From a virus, in the IMG/VR virus record IMGVR_UViG_3300044993_000197, positions 1 through 35,547 of that record: a stretch of 35,547 nucleotides of DNA; one strand, written 5' to 3'. The notes beneath the pieces were generated by a model, which worked only from the letters and a program-made list of their open reading frames with translations, did not search any database and was not told where the DNA came from. Positions 5,558-12,398 of this stretch are shown in pieces; position 1 is the stretch's first letter; each line of letters begins with the position of its first letter. Made by a program: the position numbers and the translations under genes.

Positions 5558-5576
5558 CGCGCCTTTATATGGGCGT
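5558..5576. repeat. GC-rich repeat, half copy 3
   Basis: CGCGCCTTTATATGGGCGT matches the first 19 bases of the repeat with one change. A degenerate unit (GGCGTTTATGCGGCC) links it to copy 4. Confidence 0.75.
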
Positions 5577-5597
5577 AAAGGCGTTTATGCGGCCTTC

Positions 5598-5628
5598 CGC
5601 GCCTTTATATGGGCGTGGCCGCGGGTTT
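5598..5628. repeat. GC-rich 31-bp repeat, copy 4
   Basis: Matches copies 1 and 2 except for C in place of G at position 6. All copies point the same way, at irregular spacing (668, 183 and 40 bp). Confidence 0.85.
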
Positions 5629-5699
5629 CCTCCTCTTAGCTGTTGAAGTGGCGGTGGTGATACCATGCCTTTTAAAGGCCTAAATCCATGAAAACCACA

Positions 5700-5990
5700 A
5701 TAAAGTTTGCACTTTGCACTTAAAATGCACTTAACTTTGATACTAAAATGTAGTTGATATTACTAAGGTTTTTTAGTTTAAGTGCAAAAGTGCAATCTTT
5801 TTTATATATATATTATATATATATTATATATATATAAGGGGTATATAGGAGATATAGGAGATATAGGAGATATAGGAGATATAGAAAGCTCTTTAAAATA
5901 TATGCTAACTTTGCACTTAAACGAATTTCTTAATGATATCAATAACTTAACTTAAAAAAGTTTGCACTTTAACTCTGCACTTTTTACAGT
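5700..5990. other. Candidate replication origin with iterons
   Basis: Eight copies of TGCACTT or its complement occur in under 300 bp: forward at 5708, 5715, 5726, 5912, 5963 and 5976, and reverse at 5780 and 5788. Most sit in a longer TTTGCACTTAA context. They flank an almost pure A/T tract (5797-5837) and four tandem AGGAGATAT units (5847-5882). This is the arrangement of an iteron origin with an unwinding element. It lies just downstream of the primase-helicase gene, the usual partner of such an origin. No gene is visible in 5299-6060. Confidence 0.7.
5847..5882. repeat. Four tandem 9-bp AGGAGATAT units
   Basis: The 9-bp unit AGGAGATAT repeats four times without change, directly after the A/T tract and between two groups of TGCACTT iterons. 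The period is close to one helical turn. Confidence 0.9.
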
Positions 5991-6028
5991 TTTCTTCAAT
6001 GATTTCAACAGCTTAGTAGACCTAAAGA

Positions 6029-6067
6029 GATCTTTGCTCTGTGCGACGCGTCAGAGTTACTCAGATC
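6029..6067 (-). terminator. Imperfect hairpin over the primase-helicase stop
   Basis: GATCT/AGATC (6029-6033 with 6063-6067) and CTCTG/CAGAG (6037-6041 with 6052-6056) stack with internal loops. On the minus strand a short T-rich stretch (TCTTTAGG) follows. It is a weak candidate for the transcript end before the origin region. Confidence 0.35.
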
Positions 6068-8424
6068 GAACCTATTGGTTTTAAGGTTATTCCACAAAAA
6101 TGACGACAACCGTCAATGGTTTTTTCGGCGATTTTTAGCCGTCTCAAAGCCTCAAAAAATTTGATTTTACCGATTTTTGGATGCCTTTTATATGCCTCTA
6201 AATGCCAGTCGCAGAACAGTGCCCACATTTTTTTTCTTTCAAGCAATGAATCTTTGTCATTTCTATCAAAAGTTACCAATACGTCTTGAGGCGTCATTCT
6301 ATTGGGAAAATTTTGACAGACAACTGTCGAAATGATTGCGCCGCTATGTTTGTTATCTTCAGGTTTGGTTATTTCATAAAAAAATGATCCAACAGGATCA
6401 TTCGATAGCTGCCATTCAGCAATCAGTTGTTTTGATTCGTCAGATTGGTAGAATTTTCCTTTTGATTTTATTATGTCTTCAAGCCCTTCTAAAGCGAAGT
6501 TTAAGACGCCTTCTGGGCATGAATCAAAAGCGCGCAGAGAGTAATCTCTGTCTGAGTTATCAGATCCGTCGAAGCTATCATATTTAATAAAGGTCCACCT
6601 TCTATCGTGAGCTTTCGTGCTCCACTCTAAAGTCGGTGGCACCATATTGGCTCCGAATATGTGAACTGTGGGGATGGGCGCCGTTACAATTTTTTTATTT
6701 TTTCTATTTATTGGGAATAAATGTCGGTCTTCTATTTTTTTCACAATTGCGTCAGATATTGGCTTATGGGTTTCAATGTCTAGATCAATGTTTACTAGTC
6801 GGCCTAGCATGGGTTCTAGTCCGAATGATTCGCCCCACGATGTTGGGTCGGTGAAGCTCATCGAATCTTGGTTTCTTAGTCTCATGGCGCATTTAATTAC
6901 TGATGATTTTCCCGTTCCACCAACTCCTACGTTTAAGAATAGGTGGGGGAATATAGGCATAAGCACGACGCCGTACATTTGCTTAATTTGTCTTATTTTT
7001 TCAGCGTTACCGCCTGTTGTTGTTTCGATCATCGATAGGAATTTTTCATTTTTAATGTTTCTATCGACATTATATTTCATAGGTAACACATACAAACAGT
7101 TATCGTCTTGGCTATGAGGTCTAAAATGAAGGGTAAAGCTATCTTCGTTTTTTTTAGCCTCTAATACGCCGTCGAGGAAATTTGCAATAAAGGGATTTTG
7201 TATATAAGGATTAGAGGAGAACGGTTTCATTAGTTTTAAGACGAATTCTTCTATTTGCTTTACTTTAGTAACCCCAGTTTTTCCGTCGAATAACTCTGTA
7301 ATGGCGATAGAGAGTTTTTGTTTTTCGGCGTCTGTCCATTCAACCCAGTGGAGTCCGTTATACGAGAAAACATCTTTATCATATTTTCTAACCAGTGTGC
7401 CAAAGTGGTTTAGTATGTGTTTTGCGATTTCAGCTTGTGAGGGCTCTATTTCTTTTTCTTTGCCGTTTTTTTCGGTCACGATTTCTCTTGGGATTGGTGG
7501 GATTTTGAAAATATCAAAGTCATTTGACATTTTATTTACTGCGGGTTCTTCAACACGTTTTTCTACTTTCCGCCCGCCAGGTCCGTGATTCATAAAAAGC
7601 TCATCAACAAAATCTTTTGCATTTTCTATGTCTTGTTTGTGTTTCCAGTTTCTACTAGGGCAAGAGAAATAATTTTTGTCAGCTTTAAAGTTGTATTTTC
7701 TATCCTCTTTTAATAATCGATTAACGAGTCTATCGAAGTCATAGTTTTTTTTAACTAGTGCGACTCCGAGGGCGGACAATTTGTTATGACTTCCGTGTCG
7801 GCATCGTCCTGGTGAATATTCAGGTAAGTTTACATTTGCGTTTTCGCTTGAGGTTTTATTATCTAATTTTGTTTTATATTTTTTTGACTCATCGTTTAAC
7901 TGTTCTAAAAACTCAATAAATCCTTCTGGAAGCGTTGGGAGGTCATCAATGTCTATTTTATGTAAAGGTGTGCCGATCCATTGATATTTTGAGAATTTCG
8001 GGTGTTTTGACGGCGGGATAATCGTTTGGTTGCCGTTTGATAAGATTTCTACTCCGATATCTATGAATTTTTTTGATTTCTCTCCGTTGTACCTAAAAAA
8101 TTGCGCTGGGCGTCTGTTGGGATTTCCTATCTTTCCGGAAAGTATTGGTGGGAGCTTGGCTGTTATTTTTTTTATGAGCTCTTTATCTTCGGTGTCTATG
8201 TCGACGCAGATGATTTTTGATTGTTCTCCGCAGATGACGCCAATGCCAGTCGCTTTTTGCCAGTATGGTAGGTATTTATCTTGGAAAAAATCAGTTGGTG
8301 TAAGGGTTGACCATTTGGGGACTTTTATTGCTTTCCCTTCTGCTGGACCAACAGGTGCGCCAAGTTTTAGATAATGCTTTGCTTCTTCGATTAGTTCAAA
8401 CGAGCCGTTTGTCAGCTTTGGCAT
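6061..8424 (-). CDS. Primase-polymerase / SF3 helicase replication protein
   Basis: This 787-residue protein combines priming and unwinding. Residues about 10-170 are a bifunctional primase-polymerase domain with the acidic VDID pair (Asp75, Asp77) and a later GVEILSNGNQTIIPPS strand. Residues about 330-480 resemble the D5 N-terminal region. Then comes a superfamily 3 helicase core: Walker A GVGGTGKS (500-507), Walker B NIDLD (545-549) and a sensor Asn in FGANMVPP (591-598). The C-terminal 150 residues are probably a DNA-binding D5-C-like part. It has its own promoter at 8473-8501, and a candidate origin lies immediately downstream. No family A or B DNA polymerase is present, so host polymerase is probably recruited (inference). 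Confidence 0.93.
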   Translation of the reverse strand: MPKLTNGSFELIEEAKHYLKLGAPVGPAEGKAIKVPKWSTLTPTDFFQDKYLPYWQKATGIGVICGEQSKIICVDIDTEDKELIKKITAKLPPILSGKIGNPNRRPAQFFRYNGEKSKKFIDIGVEILSNGNQTIIPPSKHPKFSKYQWIGTPLHKIDIDDLPTLPEGFIEFLEQLNDESKKYKTKLDNKTSSENANVNLPEYSPGRCRHGSHNKLSALGVALVKKNYDFDRLVNRLLKEDRKYNFKADKNYFSCPSRNWKHKQDIENAKDFVDELFMNHGPGGRKVEKRVEEPAVNKMSNDFDIFKIPPIPREIVTEKNGKEKEIEPSQAEIAKHILNHFGTLVRKYDKDVFSYNGLHWVEWTDAEKQKLSIAITELFDGKTGVTKVKQIEEFVLKLMKPFSSNPYIQNPFIANFLDGVLEAKKNEDSFTLHFRPHSQDDNCLYVLPMKYNVDRNIKNEKFLSMIETTTGGNAEKIRQIKQMYGVVLMPIFPHLFLNVGVGGTGKSSVIKCAMRLRNQDSMSFTDPTSWGESFGLEPMLGRLVNIDLDIETHKPISDAIVKKIEDRHLFPINRKNKKIVTAPIPTVHIFGANMVPPTLEWSTKAHDRRWTFIKYDSFDGSDNSDRDYSLRAFDSCPEGVLNFALEGLEDIIKSKGKFYQSDESKQLIAEWQLSNDPVGSFFYEITKPEDNKHSGAIISTVVCQNFPNRMTPQDVLVTFDRNDKDSLLERKKMWALFCDWHLEAYKRHPKIGKIKFFEALRRLKIAEKTIDGCRHFCGITLKPIGSI

Positions 8425-8472
8425 GGTTGTGGCCTCTATTATTAAGGTTTATAAAAAAATAGCGAATTTATA

Positions 8473-8501
8473 TTTAGAAGTTCTGCGTAAAATCGTGTCA
8501 A
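8473..8501 (-). promoter_or_regulatory. Promoter of the primase-helicase gene
   Basis: On the minus strand TTGACA (8496-8501), a 17-base spacer and TCTAAA (8473-8478) lie 50 bases before the start codon. Its -35 is one arm of the inverted repeat GTCAAT-N8-ATTGAC (8497-8502, 8511-8516), whose other arm is the -35 of a divergent plus-strand promoter. Confidence 0.6.
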
Positions 8502-8511
8502 TATTTTTCTA

Positions 8512-8620
8512 TTGACTTTACTTGCCACTTTGGTCATTATTTAAATCACTCCGCAAAAAATAGCCTTTACTTTAGCAGGGACTTTTTGGGTTGAAAAACA
8601 CTTAAAGTCCCTTTCCTTTT
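8512..8620 (+). ncRNA. Candidate small RNA unit between two minus-strand genes
   Basis: A plus-strand promoter, TTGACT (8512-8517), 17 bases and CATTAT (8535-8540), is followed about 40 bases later by a hairpin GGGACTTT/AAAGTCCC (8578-8585 with 8604-8611) and TTTCCTTTT. A transcript from about 8547 to 8620 would be roughly 75 nt and has no reading frame of note. Its end touches the 3' end of the VRR-NUC gene. The hairpin may instead act on the minus-strand VRR-NUC transcript. Confidence 0.35.
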
Positions 8621-9119
8621 AGCTTGGCAGTTTTTTATACAAGTAGTTTCGTGCAAGTAGAGGTTCTATTTTTTCCAAGTGTTCCCATCTTTCGTAAATT
8701 TCTTTTAGTAGTTCAACGCTATCAACCACAGCGCAAAAGGCATTAGATAGAATTTTTTCTTTTAAAAACATTTGTTGCCTATAGTTTTTAGCCAATTTAA
8801 AGGTTGATAGTTTTCCCTTCGCTTTGAACTCTATGTAGCAAGCTCGGCCTGATGGGAGTGTGCCTTGACAGTCAGCGTTTCCGGCTTTCATGGATTGGTT
8901 GCGCCAAAATCCTTTTGGATCGTAGGTGGCTTTCGATTCAAAGATTTGCACGCTCCATCCTTGGCTACGCATCCATTCTAAGCACGCGCGCTCAACCAGT
9001 TTTTCTGGTTTTTGGTTTTTTTTTCTCTTCGTCCGATTGGTTTCTTTTTCAGCCCGTCGCATTTCTTTCAAATAAAATCGTTCAAGGGCTTTCGATGTTG
9101 ACTCTTTGTGTTTACTCAT
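8619..9119 (-). CDS. VRR-NUC nuclease (Holliday junction resolvase-like)
   Basis: This 166-residue protein carries a PD-(D/E)XK nuclease core of the VRR-NUC type. There is an acidic residue in the first helix (KLVERACLEWMRSQGW, 41-55), then GNADCQGTL with Asp83, then CYIEFKAKG with Glu97 and Lys99. The N-terminal 40 residues are very basic. Such phage enzymes cut branched DNA and would debranch replicative DNA before packaging. ATG 9117-9119 is preferred over the adjoining TTG; no clear ribosome site is visible. It is divergent from the recombination operon and upstream of the primase-helicase gene. Confidence 0.85.
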   Translation of the reverse strand: MSKHKESTSKALERFYLKEMRRAEKETNRTKRKKNQKPEKLVERACLEWMRSQGWSVQIFESKATYDPKGFWRNQSMKAGNADCQGTLPSGRACYIEFKAKGKLSTFKLAKNYRQQMFLKEKILSNAFCAVVDSVELLKEIYERWEHLEKIEPLLARNYLYKKLPS

Positions 9120-9195
9120 CAAAATAATGTTGATTAAATTTTTTTTCTAAAGCAAGTACATAAAAAGGCTTTTATCTTTAAAGGGGTAAGATCAA

Positions 9196-10107
9196 GTGAT
9201 AGAGAAAATGTTTTCAGCATTAAATGCTGAGGATGTATCAGCATTAGGTCGGGGTGAGTTTTTTGGTGTAGTGACAGATATGCCTAGTTCGTACTATCAT
9301 TCGCCAGCGCTATCAAAGTATTACAGTTCGTCTGACTTGAAGGTGCTTTATTCAGAATCGCCTAGACATTTTAAAAGATATTTAGAGCAGCGTGGCAGCA
9401 TGAGGCCAAGCGTCGATATGCTGCGTGGATCGATGTTTCACACGCTTCTTCTGGAACCAGAGAATTTTGACCGTGATTATTTTGTAATGCCGGAGTTTGA
9501 TGCGAGAACAAAAGAGGGGAAAGCGATTAGAGATGATGCTCTTTTACAAAAGGGCGACAGAGAAGAGGTGCCTAGTAGTGTATATGAGGAGGCTAAGGGG
9601 ATGGCAATGAGTGTGGCTGCCCACAAGCCATCAGTTGATTTGCTGCTTGGGGCACGGCGCGAGGTTTCGATATTTTTTAGATGTGCATTTTCTGGGCTTT
9701 CAATGAAGGCGCGAGTTGACGCGATTTCTGGGTCTAAAATGATTGAGGTTAAATCAGCGCGCTCAGTAAAGCCGTCGGCATTTGAGAGGCAAGCGTATGA
9801 TCTAAATTATGATCTATCATTGTATCATTATATGCTTGCGATTAATCAGGCTTATGGATTTGATATTGTGAGTGAGTATTATTTTTTGGCGTGCGAGAAT
9901 TATGAGCCGTATGTGCCGCAGTGTTTTAAGGCTAGTGAGCTTTTAATAGAGAGTGGGCACGACAAGTGGGTTGAGGCGGTTAATAAATTAGAACAGGGGT
10001 TAGCGTCTGAGTTTTCGCACGGGTATGTCGTTGATGAGTTTGAACCTTATCCAATTTTAGGTATTCCAAGATGGGCTATAACAAAAGGAGTGAGTGATGT
10101 CGTTTAA
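9196..10107 (+). CDS. PD-(D/E)XK exodeoxyribonuclease (DUF3799/RecE-like)
   Basis: This 303-residue nuclease would resect double-strand ends to give single strands for annealing. The phage exonuclease pattern is clear: YHSPALSKYYSSSDLK (34-49), the motif RGSMFHTLLLEP (77-88), then the active site with Asp175 in KARVDAI and Glu184-Lys186 in MIEVKSA, and the QAYDLNYDLSLYHYMLA helix typical of the fold. GTG 9196-9198 is used with AAGGGG upstream; ATG 9208 is a less well spaced alternative. It opens the plus-strand operon and overlaps the Sak4 gene by 11 bases. Confidence 0.9.
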   Translation: MIEKMFSALNAEDVSALGRGEFFGVVTDMPSSYYHSPALSKYYSSSDLKVLYSESPRHFKRYLEQRGSMRPSVDMLRGSMFHTLLLEPENFDRDYFVMPEFDARTKEGKAIRDDALLQKGDREEVPSSVYEEAKGMAMSVAAHKPSVDLLLGARREVSIFFRCAFSGLSMKARVDAISGSKMIEVKSARSVKPSAFERQAYDLNYDLSLYHYMLAINQAYGFDIVSEYYFLACENYEPYVPQCFKASELLIESGHDKWVEAVNKLEQGLASEFSHGYVVDEFEPYPILGIPRWAITKGVSDVV

Positions 10108-10792
10108 GCTAGCGAGTAAAAAAGATATTAAAATTAAGGCGGCCATTTCTTCGTTGGCTGGGGCTGGGAAAACTTTCGGAGCTCTAAGCGTTGCAAAGGG
10201 GATGATGAACGGCGACATATCGAAAGTGGCGCTTATTCAAACAGAAACAGGGCGTGCGCAGCTTTATACGTCGAGGCTTGGTGCGTTCAATGTTTTAGAT
10301 ATTCATCCGCCTTTCACGCCGCAAAAATTTATTTCGGCCATCGAGGAAGCGGAGAAGATGAAATTTCGACTGGTTATTATTGATAGCTTATCAGATGCGT
10401 GGGGTGGTCTTGGAGGGTGTCTTGATATGCACCAAGAGGCGAGTGACCAATTAAAGAATAGCTTTTCAGCCTGGAAGCGAATAACCCCTCAGTGGGAGGC
10501 ATTGTTAAATAAAATACTTTCTTCTGAACTACATATTTTCTGCACGATAAAAAAGAAGGCTGACTATGTGATTGAAGCAGATGAAAAGGGGAGGCAAGTG
10601 CCTAAGAAAGTGGGGCTTGCTGATGTGATAAGGGAGGGCACTGATTATAGGTTTATGATTCAGTTTGAAATTGATCGCGACTCTCACTTATCGAGAGTGT
10701 CGAAAGACAATACTGGTTTATTTGAAGGGCGAGAGCCATTTTTGTTAACCGAGGCTATTGGTAAGGAAATTAGAGATTGGTGTTTGGAATAA
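10097..10792 (+). CDS. Sak4-like RecA-fold ATPase (single-strand annealing)
   Basis: This 231-residue protein has the AAA/RecA-core layout of phage Sak4 proteins: Walker A AGAGKT (21-26), Walker B RLVIIDSLSD with Asp96, and a middle segment containing WEALLNKILSSELHIFCTIKKK. In characterised phages Sak4 anneals single strands with help from a phage SSB, and here an SSB gene follows directly. ATG 10097-10099 has AAGGAG six bases upstream. Together with the exonuclease this forms a two-component recombination system like Red. Confidence 0.88.
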   Translation: MSFKLASKKDIKIKAAISSLAGAGKTFGALSVAKGMMNGDISKVALIQTETGRAQLYTSRLGAFNVLDIHPPFTPQKFISAIEEAEKMKFRLVIIDSLSDAWGGLGGCLDMHQEASDQLKNSFSAWKRITPQWEALLNKILSSELHIFCTIKKKADYVIEADEKGRQVPKKVGLADVIREGTDYRFMIQFEIDRDSHLSRVSKDNTGLFEGREPFLLTEAIGKEIRDWCLE

Positions 10793-10827
10793 ATTTAAAT
10801 TAAGAATAAAGAAAGGAAGTCGTATTT

Positions 10828-11298
10828 ATGTCACTAAATAAAGTATTCTTGCAGGGTAATTTGGGGAAAGATCCAGTGCTTAAGCAGGTAAAAGACACTT
10901 ATGTGTGTGAGTTTCCTCTGGCCACAAGCGAACAGGTAAAAGGGCAAGATGGAACTTATTCCAGCAAAGCGACATGGCATAATATTGTTGTGTGGGGAAA
11001 GCAAGCCGAGAATAGCGCAAAGTTTTTAACCAAGGGAAGCTCTGCGCTTATTGAAGGGCGCATACAAGTTAGATCATGGGAGAAGGATGGGGTTACTCAG
11101 TACAAGACAGAGATTGTCGCCGACAGGGTTTTGTTTTTAAATAGGCCAAAAGATGGACGGGCTGAGGCAGATGGCGGTCAGCCTGGTGTACCTATGGACA
11201 CACCGACGTCAGAAGATGAATTCGGGTTTAGCGAGCCAAAGAAACATATCAAGAACTACGCTCCGCAAACGCAAGAAGAGGCTAGCCAATGGGGGTAA
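10828..11298 (+). CDS. ssb: Single-stranded DNA-binding protein
   Basis: This 156-residue protein has a bacterial-type SSB OB-fold at residues 1-106: NKVFLQGNLGKDP, ATWHNIVVWGKQAENSAKFL and ALIEGRIQVRSW are hallmark strands. The tail is polar and lacks the usual acidic DDIPF tip, ending EASQWG. The phage SSB may therefore not recruit host repair proteins through that tip. It partners the Sak4 protein upstream (family knowledge) and protects replication forks. AAGGAAG precedes the ATG. It overlaps the next gene by ten bases. Confidence 0.95.
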   Translation: MSLNKVFLQGNLGKDPVLKQVKDTYVCEFPLATSEQVKGQDGTYSSKATWHNIVVWGKQAENSAKFLTKGSSALIEGRIQVRSWEKDGVTQYKTEIVADRVLFLNRPKDGRAEADGGQPGVPMDTPTSEDEFGFSEPKKHIKNYAPQTQEEASQWG

Positions 11299-11513
11299 TT
11301 ACCACGCCTCAGATTAAGAAGATACAATCTATTGCCAATAGCTTTGCGGACAGTAAAATTGATCTAATGACTAAAGAGCTTGAAGAAAGTCTTAAGACAT
11401 CGACTGGCAAGCCGGTATGGTCAAGAGCTATGTCGAGTAAGGTTTTAGGGAAATATTTATCTCTGGCCTATGCTTTAGGGGTGATTGACCAAAAGGAAAA
11501 AAACTTTCTCTAA
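11289..11513 (+). CDS. Small conserved-looking recombination-operon protein
   Basis: This 74-residue protein starts inside the SSB stop region, so translation is coupled. It begins ITTPQIKKIQSIANSF and continues with helices and GKPVWSRAMSSKVLGKYLSLAYALGV. The opening resembles the first helix of phage Mu Gp16/GemA-type proteins, but the match is too short to assign. It is probably an all-helical accessory of the Exo-Sak4-SSB system. Confidence 0.75.
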   Translation: MGVITTPQIKKIQSIANSFADSKIDLMTKELEESLKTSTGKPVWSRAMSSKVLGKYLSLAYALGVIDQKEKNFL

Positions 11514-11520
11514 TAAGTGA

Positions 11521-11760
11521 ATGTCGCAATTAAATGAAGATAATTTAGAAAAGGCGTTTAAAGAATTACGAGAGCATCTGGATAGAGCTGCTCTCGGTGC
11601 TTTAAAGAATGCTCAAAATATGGGTTATGGTTTTTTAATCATAAGAAGGTCCAAGAAAGGCTACACAGGTTTTGAGATTAAAAATGCTTTATGGGTAGAA
11701 GTAGACGAAGCTCTTAATGCTCTGGGCGCCAGGGGTGGGGTTATTAGGTCAAAAGACTGA
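11521..11760 (+). CDS. Small hypothetical protein
   Basis: This 79-residue protein follows the previous gene by seven bases without a clear ribosome site. An N-terminal amphipathic helix (LEKAFKELREHLDRAALGALKNA) is followed by a strand-rich part with GYGFLIIRRSKKGYTGFEI. It ends with a helix and RSKD. The alpha-then-beta layout is regular, which supports a real protein, but I do not recognise the family. Confidence 0.7.
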   Translation: MSQLNEDNLEKAFKELREHLDRAALGALKNAQNMGYGFLIIRRSKKGYTGFEIKNALWVEVDEALNALGARGGVIRSKD

Positions 11761-11793
11761 AAAGAGCTTTTAATATTAAATATCGGTGGCATT

Positions 11794-12084
11794 ATGAGTG
11801 ACAAAAAGCAAGAGAGTGAAGATTGGATCTTGGAGATAGATGATCGAAAATACAGAGTGAATCTTGTGGTTTTTGATGGGAACAAAACTGTGAGATATAA
11901 TATTGAGTCGATAAAGTCACTAGAGGTGCTCCCTATAGATGCGGCTTTTATTCTAATGTCGATTGCTTGTAGCATTTGTGAGGCTGAGAAAGTAGACGTT
12001 GATAATTTTATAAAAAATTGCAGAAATTTTCGGCTAGTAGATCAGCCTCAGCCTAAGAGTAGAGCAAGAGAAGGACTGCATTGA
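11794..12084 (+). CDS. Small hypothetical protein, last of the recombination operon
   Basis: This 96-residue protein has a strand-rich start (DWILEIDDRKYRVNLVVFDG), a central helix with two cysteines (ILMSIACSICEAEKVD) and a basic end. GGTGG lies four bases before the ATG. It converges with the late operon, leaving eight bases between the two stops and no visible terminator. Function unknown. Confidence 0.7.
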   Translation: MSDKKQESEDWILEIDDRKYRVNLVVFDGNKTVRYNIESIKSLEVLPIDAAFILMSIACSICEAEKVDVDNFIKNCRNFRLVDQPQPKSRAREGLH

Positions 12085-12092
12085 TAAATATG

Positions 12093-12398
12093 TTATCCGC
12101 TTTTGGGAATATTTGGTTGTTCGTCTTTTAGAGGGCTGTCACCTTTTATTTTTAATTTTTCTTTCATTTTCTCTGATAGCAATTCTTCTTTTTTTTGCGC
12201 GTCTTTGTATTCTTCTTCACTTGCTTCGGCGAGTCCTTTTTTCCAAAGATCCTTAAGCTCTAAAACCTTCATCATTCGAGCGGCTTTCTTCTTTAGCTCT
12301 GGCTCAATGGCTTTCATAAGGTCTGGGTCGTTTTGGATATCATCGGCTTCGACCAGTGTTTCGATCGCTTCGTTTATTGTTTTCTTATCATATTCCAT
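12093..12398 (-). CDS. Hypothetical charged helical protein, end of late operon
   Basis: This 101-residue protein is almost entirely charged helix, rich in Lys and Glu, with a proline-rich last ten residues. Its ATG directly follows the TAA of the ejection-type protein upstream, so it is translated with it. A chaperone or minor internal virion role would fit the position, but nothing in the sequence proves it. Confidence 0.7.
   Translation of the reverse strand: MEYDKKTINEAIETLVEADDIQNDPDLMKAIEPELKKKAARMMKVLELKDLWKKGLAEASEEEYKDAQKKEELLSEKMKEKLKIKGDSPLKDEQPNIPKSG

Noticed and set aside
6336-7117. Several plus-strand hydrophobic frames inside the primase-helicase gene
   Set aside because: They are antisense shadows of an AT-rich gene with strong motif support and have no ribosome sites.
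12085-12092. Bidirectional terminator between the convergent operons
   Set aside because: Only eight bases separate the stops and no inverted repeat with a T-tract is present.
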